From contig NC_089867.1 in the NCBI RefSeq assembly GCF_036373705.1, positions 27,437,450 to 27,501,449 of the forward strand: DNA of 64,000 nucleotides, in the 5' to 3' direction. Shown here one piece after another: positions 13,418-25,203 of this stretch. Each line of letters opens with the position of its first letter. Within the stretch, counting starts at the first letter, position 1. Source of the DNA: Amia ocellicauda. Its lineage: Eukaryota > Chordata > Actinopteri > Amiiformes > Amiidae. A program made the translations under genes and the position numbers. The notes under the pieces are model-generated. The model saw only the letters and a list, made by a program, of their open reading frames with translations. It did no database searches and was not told the origin of the DNA.

Positions 13418-15480
13418 TATTATTATTATTATTATTATTATTTCTTAGCAGACGCAATTGTCCAGGGCGACTTACAAAATATAAGCGCAATACAAACTGC
13501 AATAATACAGTGCAATTCAAGGCATAATACACTTTACAAATTCACAATTTACACAAGTGTATATGAGATCTACAGTAAACAATATATGAGGTCTTACATC
13601 CTGATTGTAAAAGCTGATGAGTGCAGACAAGATGTGAAGTCACAGTCAAGGCCCGAGGGAGAGGGAGCACAGGGGACATCAAATAAACAATATGAGTGCT
13701 AGTAATGCAAGGCAAGAGTATGACACGTTGTATAAGTGCAATCTACAGGTAAATTAATAAATTACAAGTACGGTCTGAAAAGATGTGTTGAGTAAGCGTG
13801 GGCAGGAGGTCAAGGACTCTGTTTTGACTTCAGTGGGAAGGTCGTTCCACCACTTAGGGGCCAGGGATGAGAAGGTGCGGCTCTGGAGGAAAGAGTGGAG
13901 AGGAGGTAGCGTTAGTCTTCTGGCACTGGAGGAGCGCAGTGGTCTGGAGGGGATGTATGGAGAGACGAGTGTCTGAAGGTATCTTGGTGCAGTGTGGTCA
14001 AGACAGCGGTAGGTGAGGGTCAGTGTCTTGAACTGAATGCGTGCTGGTATCGGGAGCCAGTGGAGGGAGCGGAGCAGTGGAGTAGCGTGTGCGAATCGTG
14101 GCAGAGAGAATACCAGACGAGCCGCAGAGTTCTGGATGAGCTTGAGCGGCGGGTAGTAGTTGCAGGCAGGCCGGCCAGGAGGGAGTTGCAGTAGTCCAGG
14201 CGGGAGAGGACCAGGGACTGGACGAGCAGCTGAGTCGAGTAGTCGGTGAGGAAGGGACGGATTCGGCGTATGTTGCTCAGGAAGAATCTACAGGTGTGTG
14301 TCAACGTGGTGATGTGCTGGGTGTAGGAGAGCGCAGGATCGAGGGTGACTCCTAGATTTTTTTGCGGAAGAAGAAGGAGAGAGTGTGGTGGATTCCAAGG
14401 GGATCGAGATGGAGAGATCAGCAGGAGGTGAGGAAGAGTGGGGGAAAAACAGGAGATCCGATTTGGAGAGGTTGAGCTTGAGGTGTGCAAGTGCATCCAT
14501 GCAGAGATAGCAGACAAGCAGGAAGAGATGTGAGAGGGGATGAGAGGGTCAGAAGAGGGAAAAGACAGGAAGATCTGGGTATCATCTGCGTAGAAGTGGT
14601 AGGAGAATCCATGGGATGCGATGAGGGGGCCCAGGCAGCGAGTGTATGAGGAGGATGAGGACTGAGGAGAGGGAGGCCGCCCGAGCACAGCTGAGGGAGT
14701 CAGCGACAGCCAGGAGAGCCGTCTCAGTGGAGTGAGCTGTGCGGAAGCCAGATTGCAGAGGATCAAGGAGTGAAAGAAATGCAGAGAGCTGACAGTGGAC
14801 AGCACACTCTAGGGTCTTTGAGAGGAAGGGGAGTAGGGAGACAGGGCAGTAGTTCTGAGGAGAGGTGGGGTCAAGGGTTGATTTCTTGAGCAGTGGGATG
14901 ATAGCAGCTTGTTTAAATGCAGAGGGGAAACAGCCAGAGAGGAGGGAGGAGATGAAGGGGAGAAGATCAGGTCGCTTGGAGGAGGCGAGAAGGGAGAGGA
15001 TCCAGGGCACACGTTGTAGGTATGTGACGTAGGAGGAGAGCGGAAACTTCAGAGTCCGAGTGAGGTGAGAATGAAGAAAAGGAAGCTTGATCGGTGGGAG
15101 GTTTGAGTTTGATGGGAGAAGAGGGGGGACTGTTGAAGAGCTTGCGGATGTCTGCAATCTTGGAGGAGAAGAAGGAGGTGAAATCATCAGCAGTGAGAGA
15201 TGAGGGAGGAGAGAGGGGGGCAAGGAAGGAGGAGAAGGTGGAGAAGAGTTTGCGGGGGTTGTTGACAAAAGAGTGGATTCAAAGAGTGATTGGAAGTAAG
15301 ACTTCTTGGCTGAGGTGAGTGAGGAGGAGAATGTGGACAGTAGAGGGCGGTAGACTTCGAGGGCAGCTGGGAGTTTGGACCTTTTCCACTTCTGTTCAGC
15401 GGCACACAGACTGCATCGGGTCAAGCGGAAAATGGCAGAGTCAGGGCTGTGGAGGGGAGGGACACACCTGTGTTGCGTTG
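13418..15480 (-). mobile_element. L2-type LINE with reverse transcriptase remnants
   Basis: On the minus strand two long open stretches (15538-14582 and 14805-14020) carry non-LTR reverse transcriptase motifs. These are the ALIPLLKK-like block (here IIPLLKKSTLDP), NYCPVSLLPFLSKTLE, QSGFRTAHSTETALL, then YADDTQIF, KNLGVTLDPALSY and LSRLDYCNSLLAGLP. Between SSVLILL and LGPLIASHG the central palm segment is missing, so the element has an internal deletion as well as 5' truncation. The 3' end carries the tail shared with fish L2 and SINEs, then an (AAT)n run (13418-13442 on the plus strand as ATT). Not functional. Confidence 0.88.
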
Positions 15481-17230
15481 AATGACACAAGGCTGTCGGG
15501 ATGGCATAATCCCTCCCAGGCAGGACTGCTAATAGCACAATTAATGGCCACTTTAGATCTGAATACAGACAAGGGCAGTGCCGGACACACAGTTACACTG
15601 ATCAATAGCTCACAACAGTGCTAAATACTAACAGCCTGCAATGCAACCGCTTCTGATTTACAGAAACTCTGTTGATCTCTGGACAAAGTGCGCTAAGTAA
15701 GTTGCTATTTAACTAACAAACAGTCACTGCCGTTACTACAATAGAGGTGCAATGTATATATAACTCTTAACTAAACTAGTAAACGTGAAAAACGATCCTG
15801 AGCTGAGCTGAGCTGAGCGAGGCGACGGCTCTGCTGGCTTGACTGGCCGTCCAGGGGTGAATGACAACAACATACACTCTGTTCTTGGGTGTCAGTTAGC
15901 AATGTGTGTTAAGCATCCAGTTAAAAACAAACAGTACAGTAATGATTACTGACAGGATGAAACCCATTTCAACTGCCTGCCGTTCTCCCGCCTTTGGTTG
16001 CGTTACCAGAGCTCAGCTTTGGCTTTGCTTCTGCGGTTAGACTTTTCTCTCGACACTCGATGCGTCTCCATTGGTCCGAGTTTGGAGTGACAGTTCAGCC
16101 CCCCCCACTGATTGCGCTTTCACTTCCTGAGGTTTTGCTTTAAAATGTTGGGACAAATATAACTCCATCACAGAGCATCTATATCATATACAGTTGTAGA
16201 TTAAGGAGAAAAGCATTTTTTATTACATTTTATTTTTAAAACAATCATTGACCATTACAATTATTCGTGATTTCAGCAACATGTTTTTAAAGTTACTCAT
16301 TCATATACCAGCAAATACAAAGAGTGTATTAACATGTTTACTACACAAGGGTGAAGCAGCCCTAACAAGCTCTGTGTTTAGTTCGATCAAATCCCTATAT
16401 TGCATAGACTCACTTCGTAGTGCAGAAGAAATGGACAGTTAATCAGCTTTCCTGCCCTGTACAGCCAATCAGAAACACCTGGCAGAACTTTATTTTGTGT
16501 AGAAAACATTTAACAAAAATAATGTCACACTGTAGTCACTCCTACTTTGAAATATAGTACACAAGTATGTTTTCCTGGTGTAACATTAGTTGCTCTATAT
16601 AGTGAATATTTTCCAGAACCATTCACCACATGGTCTCTGATTTAAGTCTGCAAATTGGTTACAATGATTTCTTATTAAAAATGATGACATTCCCTTTGTC
16701 TCCCCTGAGCGAATAACTCATCATTCAAAATGAGTCGATGTGCAAGGCGTGCCGATTCCCTGAGGACTGTGGCTTAAAAATAGTTTAAAACTGTCCCTAT
16801 TAATAGCTCCTATTGCACATTGACCATCTAAATATTGTTCTCATTGTGATTGAAATTTAAATATAGTTTCCTAGCACACTGTTAGACGTGTGTAACTCTG
16901 AATACTACAGACTGCAGTTTATCACAGTTTGAGCTGTCAGTTCTCATACCTTCTTATCACTTGTATACAGATTTTGCACATCTGTGGAAAACATTTCAGT
17001 CATAAACTATATCAGTTAAGGCACCAACAGTTTTTCTTACAGCGTAATCTACATGTTTTCTGATTAACACCCCAAATCTGCTCTAAAAATGTCACCCCCG
17101 CCCCTCTGCTGGTTTTATCTCTGGTGCCAAGACCCCCAATGAACCCAATTCAGCTCTTTAACACACAAGAACAGGCCAGTGCCCTCCGTACTGCCGCCGC
17201 TCTGTCAATAGCCGCCCAGCCGGGACGGGG
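15481..17230. other. AGMAT 3' flank and probable 3' UTR
   Basis: No coding sequence is recognised. For the minus-strand AGMAT transcript, candidate AATAAA signals (read as TTTATT on plus) occur at about 16218-16236 and 16490, giving a 3' UTR of roughly 0.7-1 kb. Which is used cannot be told from sequence. Confidence 0.4.
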
Positions 17231-20200
17231 TCAGTAGTATTTGATCTTGGGAAGCACGCACAGCATTTCGAAAAGCAGGTTGGCTGCAGTCAAGGCAGTG
17301 TTTCCTACAGATACAAAAAGCACACGCACATGTGGTTAATGACGGACGGGCAGAATCTCAGTAGAGAAAAATATAATCAACATGACACAGTATTTAACTC
17401 GTAGTAACTGTGCCAGGGATCAGTGCGGTTCACCTGTGGTGTCATAGGCGGGAGAGACCTCCACCAAGTCACAGCCCACCAGGTCCAGTCCCCGGCAGCC
17501 ACGGATGATCTCGAGGGCCTGCAGACACAGCCGGTCAGGGGAGACAGAGACAGAGACGCAAGCGGTTATCCGAGACCTCGAGCCAATCGAAACTGTGCCA
17601 AATCACTTTAATCACCCAGAGCAGTGGCAGCGAGACTGGGACTCGGGAGTCATCTGATAACGTGAAAATGTTTTGAGGGCCGGAGGGAAGACTTAACAGT
17701 GGAACTTCAGCCATTTAAGAGACGGATCTTGGAACAAAAGCCAGAACTGAGTCTCAGTTCGAGTCCGAGTATGTGTCTCAGTCTGAGTCTGGGTCTGGGT
17801 CTGGGTCTGCTCCAGAAGATACTGGGAGAGAAAGACGATGTTTGGGAAGCACTGGTTTACTCATTTAGCACTGGTTTAGCACCTCCGGGTCCTGTCCTTT
17901 ACCTGCATGGGGGTGAGCCCGGCGATCTCGGGGGTCCCGGTGCCGGGGGCATAGGCCGGGTCCAAAGCGTCGATGTCGAAGCTGAGGTACACTGGAGTGT
18001 CTCCCACCTGCTCCCGGATCTCAGCCATGAGAGGAGCGAGAGACTTGGACCAGCACTCCTCGACCTGCACCACCCTGAACCCCTACAGGAGCACAGAGGG
18101 GTTAGACTGACGCTCGCCTGGACGTGCTCCGGTCAGAGTCAGACCCAGCCCACTGCACACCTGCTCTCTATTCCACCGGTAAGCGTCTGCCGCGTAGGAG
18201 GAGCCCCTGAGGCCGATCTGAGCCACTCGGCTGCAGTCCAGAAGCCCCTCCTCCACGCAGCGCCGGAAGGGGGTCCCGTGACCGATCTTCTCCCCCAGCA
18301 CCACGTCGCTGGTGTCGGCATGGGCATCGACGTGGATCAGCGCCACCGGTCCGTACCTGCCAGCACAGAGGGACGGCACTATGTGTGAAAGGACTGAATG
18401 TGAACGGAGATTAATCAGAATGATTTTATATTTATAGTTTGGTCCGGGACGACATAAAGGGCCGTTTGTCCAAATGTCCCTCTTGACTGTCGCTCTTCTA
18501 GAATCAGACTTACTTCTCAGCCACAGCTTGGAGAATCGGGTACGATATGGTATGATCACCGCCTGGAATAAACAAACAATTCATTTGCGTTATATCACAG
18601 GATGCAAACTTAAAACGAGTTAAAGCAGCAGGCGTGTGACAGAGACGGCATGAAGTTAATCATCGAGTCAAAGGCATGCTTGAAAAGTAACTTTAAACCT
18701 TTACTCCTCTTCTGTAACCAATCCGTGCTTTGCTAGGAAGCCCTACAGCAGGGATTGAATATATTTTGTTTTTACTGCGACCTTTGTGCTTTTAATTATA
18801 ACCCAGTCTGTCAACAAGCTGCTGTCATCTTTATTGGCAGGGCCACGAGAGCTACAAAGTCCACTGAGACTCTCATGTTATATAATGTAGGATTTCACTA
18901 AGAGACAGAGTACATTTCCGCATGCTTTGTTCTCGACAGCTTTGACTGCCAATGTCAATGAACACGAATGCACAGAGACTGTATGAGCACATGTGCGAAT
19001 CTGAGTTTATTATCTTATTCCCACAGAGCCATGGTATTGTGGTACACCTCTCTCTGACAAACACTGAGAGGCTTGATTTGTATTCCACACTAAGCAGCCA
19101 AGTCCTTTTACAAAACCAGCAAAGCACTGCATGAAATGAAAAAGGACGTATTAGTTCATAGACTGAGGGATCGGCTGATGGTGACACCAAGCGGTTTAGA
19201 AGTCCCAAACCAGACAGTATTCATCCTCCGTCTACTCACACCGCTACCAGCTCAGTTAGATGACATCCACCTGTTCATGCAGCCCTTGAAGGGGCCAGTC
19301 TTGCAGGGGTTGAAAGGATCTTGAATATGTCTGATTATATGAATGAGTAGAGCTGTGAATGGACACTGACCTCCTCAGTGAGAGGGGGGGACTAAACCTC
19401 ACTTGGAGAGCATTTAGTCCAAACCTAAAGTGCACAGCGAAGAGACACGCGCTCACCCAGGGTCAGAGGAATGCAGCCCGTGGTCAGGACCTTGCGGTAG
19501 GCCTCCCGGATGCGAGTGCAGGTGTCCTGCAGGTTGTACATGTTGACGTTCACGTCCCCGATGTCCGCCACCATCAGAGACTCGTATGGTGCCGCCCGCG
19601 TCCCCCCATTGAAGGCCCTCAGCAGAGCGGACTCTGCCCTGATCTGGCGCGGCCCAAACCTGTGGAAGACATCCCTCGTCTTATGAATTCATTAAATGTA
19701 GAAAGGAAATCAACTAAACAAAGAACAGATTTCATTTTGTATGTGTTTTCTCTCCAAAGATTCTGATTGAAATTTGAGATTTCATTAAAATGTGTCAATT
19801 GCTGAAGTGCCTACTGCACTGAAATGTGTTTTTCCAGCTTCATTGTCTTTTTGCAAAATGTGGGATCCATATTGCTGACTGAAATATCTATATTGTTCTG
19901 ATTCATTAAGAAGTAAACAGACAGATTTCTTTGAGGCAATGTGACTGTGACACCCTTTCATAAATACAAGTGTCTAGTGTTGTAAACTGCAGGCTGTTTT
20001 GGTCTGCCTGTAATAATGTAGGACTGTAAAAAGCCAAACAAATGTGCCATGAGCTGCCTTGCCTAAATAATCATATTTCTGTTTCTATATATACACACAC
20101 ACATATAACGCGTTTAATCACAGATTACCCACCTCCCCACAGACACAGCAGCTCAAATGGCTGCAGTTAACTCTTCTGAACAGTTTATAACTAGTGTTGA

Positions 20201-21054
20201 AAATAAAATGCATCAGAACAATATAAATAACACAAATACACACAGGACTGTGTACACCTGGCGTGTGTTTAAGACACTGTGGAGTAGTGATTGTGGGTTC
20301 AAATCCCGGGTGGGGCAGTGCTGTTGTACCCTTCAGAAAGGCACTTCGCTTAGATTGCTCCAGTAAAATACCCAGCTGTATAAATGGGTACAAATGTAAG
20401 TCGCCCTGGATAAGAGCGTCAGCTAAATGACAAAAATAATAATTATTGTACTCACTTTTCCTGCATGTTAGTCATTATGTGTGGTTATTACTATTAACTA
20501 CTTAATTTGACTTTTTAGAGTATTTATTATGCGTATGATGGTTATTTAGTATTTGTTTTAGTTGTGCAATTGTAAAGTCGTCTATTTTATTATTATATTA
20601 GTAGTATAGCGTTTGATCCTATAATGCACAATGTAGCAGTTCTATATCATAACTATATGATGAACCCATTTTGGTTGTAGACCCCGCTCTGTGTCAGTGT
20701 TACCCCGCACCGAGCCGCAGCTCCGGGCCGTCCTGCTCACCTGGCCCCGGGCCGGTTGGAGGTGCCGGTGTCGATGGGGACGCCGATGAAAGCCGCGTCC
20801 AGCCCGTCCGCCGAGCCCCGCAGCGGCAGCTTGCACATGGTGGCCACCCCGCTGGGCCGGGCCACGAACTCCGCGCTCGGCGGGACATTGAAGCGGCTGT
20901 CCGAGCGTCTTCTGCGCGGCTGGACGGCCCCGGACGCCGGGGCGAGCCTGCGTGTCGCCCCCGCACTGTGGCCGCATGTGTGCCGAGAGAAAGTCACTGC
21001 GGAGCCGCCGCTCAGACGCGCAGCTCTGCCTGCGCGGGTCAAAACAGCCAACAT
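17231..21054 (-). CDS. agmat: Agmatinase, mitochondrial
   Basis: Complete gene on the minus strand. Exons: 21054-20741, 19659-19457, 18562-18514, 18356-18161, 18082-17903, 17518-17434, 17304-17231, joining in phase to 366 codons. It belongs to the arginase/ureohydrolase family, which binds two manganese ions. The ligand motifs are all present: GGDHT (His176), DAHAD (Asp199, His201, Asp203) and [19 protein letters not shown] (Asp290, Asp292). The N-terminal 60 or so residues are Arg/Ala/Ser rich without acidic residues, as expected for a mitochondrial targeting peptide. The start at [14 protein letters not shown] is chosen as the first ATG giving such a presequence; an upstream in-frame ATG (21102) is less likely. 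Vertebrate AGMAT's activity on agmatine is debated and related substrates have been proposed. It is convergent with DNAJC16, as in human. Confidence 0.96.
20262..20442 (+). mobile_element. tRNA-derived SINE with L2-like tail
   Basis: This lies in AGMAT intron 1. A B-box-like word (GGTTCAAATCC) is followed by the conserved body (tacccttcagaaaggcactt, gctccagtaaaatacccagc) and the tail aagtcgccctggataagagc, gtcagctaaatg. The tail matches the LINE tails at 7.2, 13.4 and 37.2 kb, so mobilisation by the L2 partner is likely. The tRNA-like head is 5'-truncated or eroded. Confidence 0.8.
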
Positions 21055-21179
21055 GTCTGTTGCACCGATTCCGCAATAAACCAGTACCGAGTCAAACCAC
21101 AATCACGATGAGCTCCAGCTGTCGCACAAACTCAGCCTGACGGACTTGCCCGACCTGGAGTCACCTCTCCCCAGCGTGG

Positions 21180-22046
21180 GTGGGTGTAGTGTGTGTGTGT
21201 GTGTGTGTAGTGTGTGTTGTGGGTGGATGTTCTGTGTGTTGTGTTGTGTGTGGCTGTGTATGTGTAGTGTGTGTGTGGGGGTGTTGTGGGTGTGTAGTTT
21301 GTTGTGTTGTGTGTGGGGGGGTGTTGTGTGTGTATGTGTGTGTGTATGTAGTGTGTTTGGGGGGTGTTGTCTGTGGGTGTGTATTGTGTGTTGTGTTGTG
21401 TGTGGCTGTGTATGTGTAGTGTGTGTGGGGGGTGTTGTGGGTGTGTAGTGTGTTGTGTTGTGTGTGGCTGTATATGTGTGTGGGGGGGTGTTGTGGGTGT
21501 GTGTGTTGTGTTGTGTGTGGCTGTGTATGTGTAGTGTGTGTGGGGGGGTGTTGTGGGTGTGTAGTTTGTTGTGTTGTGTGTGGGGGGGTGTTGTGTGTGT
21601 ATGTGTAGTGTGTGTAGTGTGTGTTGTGTTGTGTGTGGCTGTGTATGTGTAGTGTGTGTGTGGGGGGTGTTGTGGGTGTGTAGTGTATTGTGTTGTGGGT
21701 GGGTGGGTGGGTGTGTGTTGTGTGTGGCTGTGTATGTGTAGTGTGTGTGTGGGGGGGGTGTTGTGTGTAGTGTGTTGTGTTGTGTGTGTGTGTGTGTTGT
21801 GTGTGGCTGTGTATGTGTAGTGTGTGTGTGTGTGGGGGGTGTTGTGGGTGTGTGTGTGTGTTGTGTGTGTGTGTGGGGGGGTTGTTGTGGGTGTGTGTGT
21901 TGTGTGTGGCTGTGTATGTGTAGTGTGTGTGTGTGGGGGGGGTGTTGTGTGTGTGTGTGTGTGTGTTGTGTGTGGCTGTGTATGTGTAGTGTGTGTGTGG
22001 GGGGGGGGTGTTGTGGGTGTGTGTGTTGTGTAGTGTGTGTTGTGGG
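21180..22046 (+). repeat. GT-rich minisatellite upstream of AGMAT
   Basis: About 865 bp composed almost only of G and T on the plus strand. It is not a plain (GT)n array. A longer unit recurs about nine times: ggctgtgtatgtgtagtgtg followed by a run of five to nine Gs and tgttgtg, with spacing from about 50 to 150 bp. The array begins about 125 bp upstream of the AGMAT start codon. Long open frames across it, in both strands, are artefacts of the absence of stop codons in CA/GT sequence. Confidence 0.95.
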
Positions 22047-22614
22047 GCAGGAACGTTACCCCTCCGGCCACGGGAGAGGCTACATGGACACAGAAATAAA
22101 GCAAAGACCGTTTATGAGGAACCTCCATTCGCCTGAATTCAGAGAGAGCAGCAGAGACGCAGAGCTCATCAGCGATACACAAGCCGGTCTCGTTGTGCAT
22201 CTTTTTTTGCAGCAGAACAGGCTGCTAACGGGGCTGGACTGAGGTGATCTTCCCTTGTGCTGCACTGTCCCCTGAACCAGCACACACTGCACAATGCCAG
22301 TGAACGCACATAGTAGATTGTAATGACCTCAGTGCTAATTACTACAAATAAAAGGTGATGTGGATGCAAGTGCACACAATATCATGTCATCTCTGGAAGA
22401 TCTCCAGCTGCCTCTTCAGTCTCTTCTCACTGTAGGATGTAACTGTTTCACTATCTTAAACTCATGCACAGCCACACGCTGAGAAACAGACCTGCTGCTG
22501 CACTGCGAGACCTGTGCGCTGGCTTCCTACAGACGATCACCCTATTTGAAGTTATCTATCTGAAGTTGTGCATTTGATGATCATTGTTTAAGCTCGTAAA
22601 CTGTAGATCTGTGG

Positions 22615-22620
<6 letters not shown>

Positions 22621-22664
<44 letters not shown>
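22621..22664. repeat. (TA)n microsatellite, left part
   Basis: A run of TA dinucleotides split by the Tc1-like element that follows; it resumes at 23885-23911. Confidence 0.95.
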
Positions 22665-22667
<3 letters not shown>

Positions 22668-23881
22668 TCACCTAAAGGATTATTAGGAACACCTGTTCAA
22701 TTTCTCATTAATGCAATTATCTAACCAAACAATCACATGGCAGTTGCTTCAATGCATTTAGGGGTGTGGTCCTGGTCAAGACAATCTCCTGAACTCCAAA
22801 CTGAATGTCTGAATGGGAAAGAAAGGTGATTTAAGCAATTTTGAGCGTGGCATGGTTGTTGGTGCCAGACGAGCCGGTCTGAGTATTTCACAATCTGCTC
22901 AGTTACTGGGATTTTCACGCACAACCATTTCTAGGGTTTACAAAGAATGGTGTGAAAAGGGAAAAACATCCAGTATGCGGCAGTCCTGTGGGCGAAAATG
23001 CCTTGCATCAGCTAGAGGTCAGAGGAGAATGGGCCGACTGATTCAAGCTGATAGAAGAGCAACTTTGACTGAAATAACCACTCGTTACAACCGAGGTATG
23101 CAGCAAAGCATTTGTGAAGCCACAACACGTACAACCTTGAGGCGGATGGGCTAAAACAGCAGAAGACCCCACCGGGTACCACTCATCTCCACTACAAATA
23201 GGAAAAAGAGGCTACAATTTGCACAAGCTCACCAAAATTGGACAGTTGAAGACTGGAAAAATGTTGCCTGGTCTGATGAGTCTCGATTTCTGTTGAGACA
23301 TTCAGATGGTAGAGTCAGAATTTGGCGTAAACAGAATGAGAACATGGATCATCATGCCTTGTTACCACTGTGCAGGCTGGTGGTGGTGGTGTAATGGTGT
23401 GGGGGATGTTTTCTTGGCACACTTTAGGCCCCTTAGTGCCAATTGGGCATCGTTTAAATGCCACGGCCTACCTGAGCATTGTTTCTGACCATGTCCATCC
23501 CTTAATGACCACCATGTACCCATCCTCTGATGGCTACTTCCAGCAGGATAATGCACCATGTCACAAAGGTCGAATCATTTCAAATTGGTTTCTTGAACAT
23601 GACAATGAGTTCACTGTACTAAACTGGCCCCCACAGTCACCAGATCTCAACCCAATAGAGCATCTTTGGGATGTGGTGGAACGGGAGCTTCGTGCCCTGG
23701 ATGTGCATCCCACAAATCTCCATCAACTGCAAGATGCTATCCTATCAATATGGGCCAACATTTCTAAAGAATGCTTTCAGCACCTTGTTGAATCAATGCC
23801 ACGTAGAATTAAGGCAGTTCTGAAGGCGAAAGGGGGTCAAACACAGTATTAGTATGGTGTTCCTAATAATCCTTTAGGTGA

Positions 23882-23884
<3 letters not shown>
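22665..23884 (+). mobile_element. Tc1-like DNA transposon, defective transposase
   Basis: About 1.22 kb bounded by perfect 29-bp terminal inverted repeats (cactcacctaaaggattatt at the left; ggtgagtg at the right end) with TA on both sides. The transposase reads from 22813 (MGKKGDLSNFERGMVV), with a helix-turn-helix N-terminal part. A TAA follows RRMG at 23152. After it the frame continues through the first catalytic Asp (WSDESRF) and is then lost by a one-base indel near 23350. The last part, from 23370, carries QQDNAPCHKG and NPIEHLW, giving a DD34E triad spread over broken frames. Inactive as a protein source, but the ends look usable in trans. Confidence 0.93.

Positions 23885-23911
<27 letters not shown>
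23885..23911. repeat. (TA)n microsatellite, right part
   Basis: Continuation of the TA array interrupted by the Tc1-like insertion. Confidence 0.9.
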
Positions 23912-23915
<4 letters not shown>

Positions 23916-24788
23916 GGGTGTTCTGCCAAAATAGTGTCACCTATGTCTGGATTAAATAAAAAAATTGACCGATGCGCTAATAGTCAACTACAAACATGGA
24001 CATCACAAGCAGTTACAATCGATTACAAGAAATTAGCATCGCATTTAAAATCGAGCTGCAACCGAGTAGTTCTGCATTTTTTGTAATAAGCGGGTTGGAC
24101 AAAGCTTTCATTCAGTCCCGGCCCCAGCGGAGACACGATTTAGCAGAGACAGCATCGGCCCAGGTCACGCCAAACACTGTCACTGGGCCACATATGTATG
24201 TTGTGTTAGTTGGCCTGTGTACTATGGGCTGAAAAGACCCGGTTCTGACCGAGTTCCTGGCACAACACCGGAGAGCTACATTATCTGATGGTTTACATTT
24301 CAGCCAAACTATTTATATAACCCAAGCAATCACACTGACCAGTGCCACCCAATGGCTACAAGAGTCTTCATCTGTCCATTTATAGCTTGTGCTAAAAAAA
24401 GGACCTAGATTGAGCACGGACAGCACCGATGGATGAAAAGAGAGAGATTCACTCATTCACTCATTGTTATTTCATGTTCCTACTTATTCAATAATCACCA
24501 TTCAACCCCGATCGTCACCCTACTCTCACCAGGGATTTCACTCTTGACTCACCAGATTCACAATTGAAAATAACGCACACACACAATCGCAGACACTACA
24601 CACATTTAATTCAACACCAGAAATCCAGACCTGTGCAAAATCAACACCCAGACAATGGGGAACAGCAGTGCAAACTCTCCCCCCAGCGGTGAGACAGGGC
24701 AGTGCAAAGGGAACATTGTTATTATCATTATATGCTAAATCTATAATAGGAAATTCTACTTCAACGTATCTGCGATATTTAGAAAATG

Positions 24789-24824
<36 letters not shown>

Positions 24825-25203
24825 GTGTGTTGTGGACTGCTACACAATCAGACTGAGCCTGTATTGATGTCCTGCAGAGTGACCCAGATCAATACTGCAA
24901 CACAGAACTAATGTGTTTAACAGTGCGTGTGGTTGCAGTATTTAAACTCACACACACACACTCATACACACTCTCAAACACACACACACACACACACATA
25001 CACACTCTCTCACTCTCACTCATACACACTCTCACACACACACATACACACTACACACTCTCTCTCTCACTCTCACACTCTCACACTCTCACACACACAC
25101 ACACACACACACCTATAGAAGTGCTCTTGGGAGTTACATCATCTGTAGTGTTTATAGATTGTCCTTTAAATAAAAGCAGAATGTGAAACCGACAGCGCCG
25201 GGT
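23912..25203. other. Intergenic, simple repeats
   Basis: No gene recognised. Contains an (ATT)n run at about 24789-24826 and a CA/CT-rich microsatellite at about 24948-25113, just downstream of the PINK1 stop codon on the minus strand. Confidence 0.6.

Noticed and set aside
21103-22200. 365-codon minus-strand open frame of Thr/His/Pro repeats
   Set aside because: It lies across the CA/GT minisatellite, where stop codons cannot occur; overlapping frames on both strands are equally open.
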